A stretch of 38,717 bases of DNA from Lentisphaeria bacterium (GTDB lineage Bacteria > Verrucomicrobiota > Lentisphaeria > Victivallales > Victivallaceae), in NCBI GenBank assembly GCA_017507125.1, contig JAFWBQ010000131.1:1-38717 (forward strand), given 5' to 3'. Position 1 is the stretch's first letter. Every line of letters starts with the position of its first letter. The notes beneath the pieces are model-generated. The model did no database searches and was not told the DNA's origin. It worked only from the letters and a program-made list of their open reading frames with translations. Both the position numbers and the translations under genes were made by a program. Positions 34,110 through 38,717 of the stretch are shown here, one piece after another.

Positions 34110-35114
34110 ATGAATGAAACTCCGGATCTTTTCGAATGGGCGGAAAAGCAGGCTGCTGACCGCATGTCGGTTCCTGAAGCGGCTGCAGAAGAAGTTGCTT
34201 CAGAAGATTTCTGGAATACTCCGGTGGTTCTGGTCGATGCGTTCAGTCAGATATTTCGTGCTTTTTATGCCATCCGTCAGCTGAACAATCACCGTGGTGA
34301 TCCGGTGAATGCTCTCTATGTCATGACCAAACTTCTGCTTCAGATCGAGAAAAACTACCCGGCGGAAAAAGGGGCGTTCCTTTTTGATTGCGGCAAGGTG
34401 GCGTTCCGTTTGGAGCTGCTGCCTGAGTATAAGGCGAACCGTCCGCCCATGCCTGAGTCTCTCAAACAGCAGATGCCTGTGATCGAAGAGATGGCAAGTG
34501 CTTTCGGATGGCCGCTTTTGCGGGTGGAAAATTACGAGGCTGACGATTTGATCGGAGCATTTGCCTGTCACATTCCCGGTTCTGTTCTGATCGTGACCGG
34601 AGACAAAGATCTTTCCTCTCTTGTAGATGAACGGGTGCATCTTTTGAAGCCTGCCCGCTCCGGCGGCGGATTTCAGGAGTGCGGACCTGAAGAGGTCGTG
34701 CGTGATTTCGGCGTAGAGCCGGAACTCATTCCTGATTATCTGGCGCTTTTGGGGGATAGTGTGGACAATATCAGTGGTGTGCCGGGTATCGGTCCTAAAA
34801 GTGCTGTTGAACTGCTCAAAAGTTTCGGCAGTACAGAAAAGTGGTTTGACGGGAATGGTGAGCTCCGGATCAATGCGGCAAAGTTTACAGGAAAACTTAC
34901 CGGCAGACAAGAGCTGATCCGACGCAATCTTGCCTTGACCCGCCTTAAGTGCGAACTGCCGGAGGAACTTGCTGGCTGCTGTAATGTTCTGACAAAGAAA
35001 GCGCCGGATTGGCAGAAGATCGCCAATATGTGTGCCGACAATGATTTTAAGTCACTTTTGAAGGAAATTCCGGCGACTCCGGATCTGCCTCAAAAAGAAG
35101 ATGAACTCTTTTAA
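34110..35114 (+). CDS. stand-alone 5'-3' exonuclease (Pol I N-terminal-like, FEN family)
   Basis: The 334-residue protein corresponds to the 5'-3' exonuclease domain of DNA polymerase I. It has VVLVDAFSQIFRAFYA (about 39-54), FDCGKVAFRLELLPEYKANR, the acidic YEADDLIGA and VTGDKDLSSLV metal sites, and the H3TH part DYLALLGDSVDNISGVPGIGPKSA. It removes RNA primers or flaps from DNA. A 35-residue acidic N-terminal extension precedes the domain, and no polymerase domain follows. The start has AAAGGCAGG upstream at a longer than usual distance. Confidence 0.9.
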   Translation: MNETPDLFEWAEKQAADRMSVPEAAAEEVASEDFWNTPVVLVDAFSQIFRAFYAIRQLNNHRGDPVNALYVMTKLLLQIEKNYPAEKGAFLFDCGKVAFRLELLPEYKANRPPMPESLKQQMPVIEEMASAFGWPLLRVENYEADDLIGAFACHIPGSVLIVTGDKDLSSLVDERVHLLKPARSGGGFQECGPEEVVRDFGVEPELIPDYLALLGDSVDNISGVPGIGPKSAVELLKSFGSTEKWFDGNGELRINAAKFTGKLTGRQELIRRNLALTRLKCELPEELAGCCNVLTKKAPDWQKIANMCADNDFKSLLKEIPATPDLPQKEDELF

Positions 35115-35138
35115 GGATATTAACAGGGAGTAATTTCT

Positions 35139-35555
35139 GTGAGACGGTTTTTCTTGATTGCAGCCATGTTATCTTTACTTTGTTCAGTTACCGGATGCGG
35201 AACTTTGTTTTTCAGTCACCGGATGGGGAAAAAGCTTTCAAAAACTATAGATAACCGTGTATTTTATACGGATTGTTTTCTCTGCCTTTTCGGTGTCGTT
35301 CCCGGAGTGGTCGCTTTTATTCTTGACTACGAGAACGGGACGATTTATTACACAGAAGCCGAATTGCTTCCCGATGATCTTTTCGGCATGAAGAAGCTGC
35401 CCGGTGGAAATATGACTCCTGAAGAGATTGCAGAAAAACTTTCTGCAGCTCTGGATAAGGAAATATCTTCTTCTGAGATCAGAGAAGCCCTTCGGGTGAG
35501 TTCAAAGATGGGCAAAAAAGGTAAAAAAATCGTTTTTTTGGAAGAATCAGCTTGA
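35139..35555 (+). CDS. small lipoprotein, unknown function
   Basis: The 138-residue protein starts at GTG with GGGAG upstream. The signal peptide MRRFFLIAAMLSLLCSVTGC ends in a lipobox (VTGC) with acylated Cys20. A hydrophobic stretch (TDCFLCLFGVVPGVVAFILDYENGTIYY, about 45-72) resembles the short proteins with a D-x-x-N/T-G-x-x-Y motif found in many Gram-negative lipoproteins. The C-terminal half is charged and helical. It lies 24 nt after the exonuclease gene. The tRNA-Asn promoter overlaps its stop codon. Confidence 0.75.
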   Translation: MRRFFLIAAMLSLLCSVTGCGTLFFSHRMGKKLSKTIDNRVFYTDCFLCLFGVVPGVVAFILDYENGTIYYTEAELLPDDLFGMKKLPGGNMTPEEIAEKLSAALDKEISSSEIREALRVSSKMGKKGKKIVFLEESA

Positions 35556-35579
35556 CAATCTGAAAAACAGTGTTATATT
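35552..35579 (+). promoter_or_regulatory. promoter of tRNA-Asn
   Basis: TTGACA (35552-35557), 16 nt, TATATT (35574-35579), 15 nt before the tRNA. The -35 box overlaps the lipoprotein stop codon. Confidence 0.8.
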
Positions 35580-35594
35580 AATGCAATATGATGC

Positions 35595-35669
35595 TCCGGC
35601 GTAGCTCAATGGTAGAGTAGGTGGCTGTTAACCACTTGGTTCTTGGTTCGAGCCCAAGCGCCGGAGCCA
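35595..35669 (+). tRNA. tRNA-Asn (GTT)
   Basis: The 75-nt cloverleaf has a 7-bp acceptor stem (TCCGGCG with CGCCGGA), discriminator G, an encoded CCA, anticodon loop CTGTTAA (anticodon GTT) and T-loop GGTTCGAGCC. It has its own promoter. Confidence 0.95.
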
Positions 35670-35810
35670 TTTTTTATTTCCCTGAAATATCTTTTCATTT
35701 CGATTTTTTTGAGAGTCAGATCAGCTTTTTTCATTTCAGCATGTTTTGCACCCTGAAAACGACTTATCCTTTTGTTTCCTGTTATTTTTCCGACTCTTCC
35801 ATGCAAAATG

Positions 35811-35829
35811 AGTACACTGAAAGTACACT
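35811..35829. repeat. short direct repeats downstream of tRNA-Asn
   Basis: AGTACACT occurs at 35811-35818 and 35822-35829, an 11-bp step. TGCACT and AGTGCA arms follow within 50 nt. The 35670-35938 stretch holds no gene I can support. Like the repeats beside tRNA-fMet, these could be remains of an integrase arm region, but the evidence is thin. Confidence 0.3.
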
Positions 35830-35888
35830 TGCCTGCACTGCGGATGTGCATGCCTGTCAAGTGCAACCGGATAATGGGAATGCAAGGA

Positions 35889-35918
35889 TAAAAAAAGAGC
35901 CGCACAATCCCGCGGCTC
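35889..35918 (-). terminator. intrinsic terminator of the secretin-like gene
   Basis: A 7-bp GC-rich stem (GAGCCGC at 35897-35903 with GCGGCTC at 35912-35918) is followed on the minus strand by seven or more T's. It lies 20 nt beyond the stop codon. Confidence 0.88.
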
Positions 35919-35938
35919 AATATAAAATGTTGTAAAAA

Positions 35939-37426
35939 TTACTTGCGATCACTGTCAACAAAGTACTGACGGTAGCCGTAAGTGTTGGCAACGCCGGCTT
36001 GAGTTAAATCAGCTTCGATTTCTTTGATAACATCAGATTTGCTGTCGGCATTATCTGCAGGAAGGACTTCCGCCACAACCAGCAGTTGGGAACGTTTGGT
36101 TGCTTCGGTTTCTGTTGAAAATATCCAGCCGAGCAAGGGAAGGTCTTTCAGAAAGGGGAGTCCTCCGGAAACTTTCATGATACTGCGTTTTTCGATGCCG
36201 CCTATAACCAGTTTTGTTCCGGTATTGGCAATCATAAATTCGGTATCTATTTCTGCACCTTGCTGTATTCTGGGGGAACCGTCAGAGGTGTAGCCGATCA
36301 GTGATGAATTATTGACTTTTACCTTGAGCACAGTTGCCTGAGTATTGATGGACGGAGTCATTTTAACTGAAAAACCGAAGCGGTCAGCAGCTTCCAAATT
36401 AACCGTATTCCCTTTCCTGACTGGTGCATCCGGTTTTGTAATGGGGGATGATTTGGCAACAAAACATTGGGTGAATTTTTCTATTTTGCCTTCTGCATTA
36501 TTGCCAATGGTGATTTCTGAAGTGTGCAGTACCCTGGCTTTCCCTTTACCGGTCAAAAAATCGATATATTTGGTGTTCCATTTGGGGTTGAACTGAAAAT
36601 AGGTTGTTTTATTCCATTTTGCTCCTTTTGCGAGAGTAAGCCCGTTATAATTTTGAGAAAATCTGCCGCCGGCACTGAAAAGATCAATTCCGTCATTGTT
36701 TTTCCATGACTGAAAATCCAACCCCAGTTTGGTGTCGTTTTCTGCATAGAGTTCATAAACGGTAACCTTGGCACGAATACTCGGTTCGATCCTGTCGTAT
36801 TTGCTGATAATATTCATAATATTCTGCTTTGAGAATGGAGCTGTATTGAAGAAAATCAGATTGAGGTCCGGATCTTCCATCAGCACATCGTTACCACCGA
36901 CATTGTTCATTGTTTCATTGCGGCTGTATGCACCAACATTTTTTACCATTTCCATCAAATCTTCTGAAGAGCGGAATTTGGGAGAATACACATAAGTCAG
37001 ACGCCCGGATCCGGATACCAGTTTCGGCTTATCCAACTCACGAACGATGGAATCAAAGCCTTGCGCTCCAGGAGTGTCTTCAAAACGGTAATCTTCGGCG
37101 GAAATCAGCAGCAATGCGCTGCCATCGGCGTATTTTACTGCTTCCACATTTGTATTATTTTCATCGACCTTGCGGGTTTGGACTATGGAACGGATATAAG
37201 AGCGCAATTCATAGGGATCGGCATGTTTGATCTCGTAGGCTTTGGTGATAACATTGGGGTCGGCATTGTCCCGGACAAAATGAACAACCCGGGTGTCATC
37301 TTTGACTGCAACATTAAGGCGGGCATCGATCCGGCTGTTGGCGTATGGGGCAGAAGCTTCGCCGGCAAATGCAGTAACGCTGCTTAACAGAGCCGCCGCC
37401 AGAAGATATTGTGAACAGAATTTCAT
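35939..37426 (-). CDS. secretin-like (type II/III secretion GspD-related) protein
   Basis: The 495-residue protein has a signal peptide (MKFCSQYLLAAALLSSVTAFAG). N-domain-like repeats follow: YEIKHADPYELRSYIRSIV (about 64-82), and later EDPDLNLIFFNTAPFSKQNIMNIISKYD. The C-terminal secretin domain contains the usual GTKLVIGGIEKR and LPFLKDLPLLGWIFSTE segments and a final LLVVAEVLP strand. It would form or line an outer-membrane pore. A stretch LGLDFQSWKNNDGIDLFSAGG also occurs in related form in the upstream gene, so the two are paralogues. The spacer between them is 23 nt. Confidence 0.85.
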   Translation of the reverse strand: MKFCSQYLLAAALLSSVTAFAGEASAPYANSRIDARLNVAVKDDTRVVHFVRDNADPNVITKAYEIKHADPYELRSYIRSIVQTRKVDENNTNVEAVKYADGSALLLISAEDYRFEDTPGAQGFDSIVRELDKPKLVSGSGRLTYVYSPKFRSSEDLMEMVKNVGAYSRNETMNNVGGNDVLMEDPDLNLIFFNTAPFSKQNIMNIISKYDRIEPSIRAKVTVYELYAENDTKLGLDFQSWKNNDGIDLFSAGGRFSQNYNGLTLAKGAKWNKTTYFQFNPKWNTKYIDFLTGKGKARVLHTSEITIGNNAEGKIEKFTQCFVAKSSPITKPDAPVRKGNTVNLEAADRFGFSVKMTPSINTQATVLKVKVNNSSLIGYTSDGSPRIQQGAEIDTEFMIANTGTKLVIGGIEKRSIMKVSGGLPFLKDLPLLGWIFSTETEATKRSQLLVVAEVLPADNADSKSDVIKEIEADLTQAGVANTYGYRQYFVDSDRK

Positions 37427-37449
37427 AATTTTATCAATCTTTCTTTTGA

Positions 37450-38717
37450 TTATTTGCTTACCAGTTTATCGAATTCAGCAACCGTACCGGGTTCCATATT
37501 TTCATTGAATACCACAGGAACGGCACGGACTGTAACAAAAAAGCGGTTGATTTCGGTATTGGTGGTAGTAGTACCAAAGATGTATTTCAACACCGGAAAT
37601 TCACAGAGGAAAGGTACGCCGATGGTTTGTTCTACATCACTTGAACGATTCCAGGAGGCAAGAAGCTGTTCCTGATTGAACGTTACTGCTGTTTGAGCTG
37701 AAATGTTTTCTGTCTCTATCAATTCAGCGCCGAGATTATTTCTTTCAACCACGTTGTTGTTGCTGATTTCACACTGAAAATTGACACAGCCATTCTTCCC
37801 GGCGGTGATGACCGGGTTGAAAATTGATGCTGTCAGAGAATAATCACCGCCTGTTGAAACTGCTGAAGCATGATTTTCGTCTTTGGTGATATTCTGGTAT
37901 TCCGGAGCAAAGTTGACTTTGAATTCACGGTTGCGGTTGTTGGTGATTATTACGCTTGCACTGCTGCTGACTGTTGCCTTGCCATTCTGCTGCAGAATTC
38001 TGAGAAAGCTCAAATCAATGGCTGGAGCAGTATAGAATCCGCCGAAACCCCAAGACGCGTTTCCTGCAATATTGGCACCGTTTCCGAGCATTCCAATAAG
38101 ATATTCAGCACCTTTAAGTTTCAGGGCATTGAATCCGGCACCGAAAAGATCAAGTCCGGGACCATTTTTCCATGACAGATAATCAATACCGATATCTTTG
38201 AGATCGCTGTCGCGCACCTGATAAACTTTCAGTTCCAATCGCACCTGCGGAATCGGTTTATCCAACCACGCAAGTTTGGCTTTGATATCCTCCACTGTTG
38301 CCGGGGTATCTTTGAAGTAAAACATATTGCGTTTACTGTCCAGCCGCATATCACTGTCAGCTTCTCCGCTGGAAACTTCCCCCTTGACAATAATATCAAG
38401 CATCTTTCCCGTAGCCCTGAACTGCGGCTGATACACGCCATAGGCAATACCGTCACCGGTGATATTGGAGGTTTGGGCAACCTTTACCGGACGGTCAAGT
38501 GCGGCAATAAGCTTATCAACGTGTTCAATCATATCTTCGCCAGTTGAAACAATGATCATTTGACGGTTGCGTTCATTATCTTCAACAGTGGAAACATTGG
38601 ATTCTTCACAATAGCGAACAACCGCACTGCGGATGAAGGGGGCTACATCTGCCGCTTTGGTATGTTTTAAGGTGTAAATTTTTGATGCCATATTTTTTTG
38701 GGCATCATCTTCAATAA
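37450..38717 (-). CDS. secretin-like protein, 5' end beyond the window
   Basis: The reading frame is open to the window edge. The first ATG inside it (38691) has no ribosome binding site, and the codons before it continue in frame (IEDDAQKN). The true start therefore lies outside; at least 421 residues are visible. YTLKHTKAADVAPFIRSAV matches the N-domain repeat of the next gene, and IGIDYLSWKNGPGLDLFGAGF matches its central motif. GVPFLCEFPVLKYIFGTTTTN and a final FFVTVRAVPVVF are the secretin C-terminal elements. It is probably a second secretin subunit or a regulator of pore assembly made together with its paralogue. Confidence 0.82.
   Translation of the reverse strand, partial: IEDDAQKNMASKIYTLKHTKAADVAPFIRSAVVRYCEESNVSTVEDNERNRQMIIVSTGEDMIEHVDKLIAALDRPVKVAQTSNITGDGIAYGVYQPQFRATGKMLDIIVKGEVSSGEADSDMRLDSKRNMFYFKDTPATVEDIKAKLAWLDKPIPQVRLELKVYQVRDSDLKDIGIDYLSWKNGPGLDLFGAGFNALKLKGAEYLIGMLGNGANIAGNASWGFGGFYTAPAIDLSFLRILQQNGKATVSSSASVIITNNRNREFKVNFAPEYQNITKDENHASAVSTGGDYSLTASIFNPVITAGKNGCVNFQCEISNNNVVERNNLGAELIETENISAQTAVTFNQEQLLASWNRSSDVEQTIGVPFLCEFPVLKYIFGTTTTNTEINRFFVTVRAVPVVFNENMEPGTVAEFDKLVSK

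Noticed and set aside
38691..38717. ATG at 38691 as the true start of the secretin-like gene
   Set aside because: No ribosome binding site, no signal peptide, and the frame stays open to the window edge.
1..38717. CRISPR array or rRNA genes
   Set aside because: No regularly spaced identical repeats and no rRNA-like sequence were seen on either strand.

Overview
The window looks like a chromosomal segment of a Lentisphaerota (Victivallis-like) bacterium, probably from a gut or other anaerobic habitat. This is inferred from a type II pseudopilin with an H-X9-DG tail, a large secreted DUF4838/GH67-like protein with CBM9-like modules, a Ser/Thr kinase fused to an FGE-sulfatase domain, and two unusual secretins. 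No rRNA or marker gene is present to fix the taxonomy. Promoters are very regular: most are TTGACA-like, then a spacer of 16-17 nt (17 in nearly all), then a -10 reading TATATT.

Positions 1-4260 are the edge of a mobile element. An inovirus Gp2-like (YagK/YfjJ-type) protein is preceded by what looks like a degenerate paralogue and faces a TOPRIM-like/RepA-type helicase tail to tail. Next comes a dense non-coding control region: a promoter with a palindromic spacer, a perfect 14-bp hairpin, an inverted 5' half of tRNA-fMet, and iteron-like repeats. The intact tRNA-fMet (4361-4435) ends this region.

Positions 4496-10501 hold an alpha/beta hydrolase, a class II glutamine-amidotransferase-like protein and a pseudopilin on the minus strand, and the large DUF4838 protein on the plus strand. 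A 198-bp MITE with 4-bp target duplications lies between the first two genes. A second copy, 197/198 identical, sits at 13773-13970. Positions 10593-13000 carry an arylamine N-acetyltransferase, argC and a small membrane protein. Positions 13143-15033 are a decaying stretch: an LA_2272-family gene cut by an amber codon, an intact LA_2272 gene with the MITE in its 5' UTR, and a crcB pseudogene with two frameshifts.

Positions 15103-19305 form one operon: a duplicated-domain lipoprotein, yicC, cysE, yggS and an alpha/beta hydrolase. The minus strand follows with ilvN-yeiH from its own promoter, then gltA, a YhaO/YhaN-like nuclease-ATPase pair and two unknown small proteins. The next minus-strand operon (33652 down to 26790) encodes a small TolQ/MotA-reminiscent membrane protein, a membrane-anchored coiled-coil protein, a membrane Ser/Thr kinase with an FGE-sulfatase domain, and an ABC-F ATPase. 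I regard this as the best candidate here for an uncharacterised system.

The 457-nt gap at 33653-34109 contains two good promoters, an 18-codon hydrophobic ORF with a strong ribosome binding site, and a candidate structured RNA or leader. A stand-alone 5'-3' exonuclease, a small lipoprotein and tRNA-Asn follow. The window ends in two tandem paralogous secretin-like genes on the minus strand, the upstream one truncated by the window edge.
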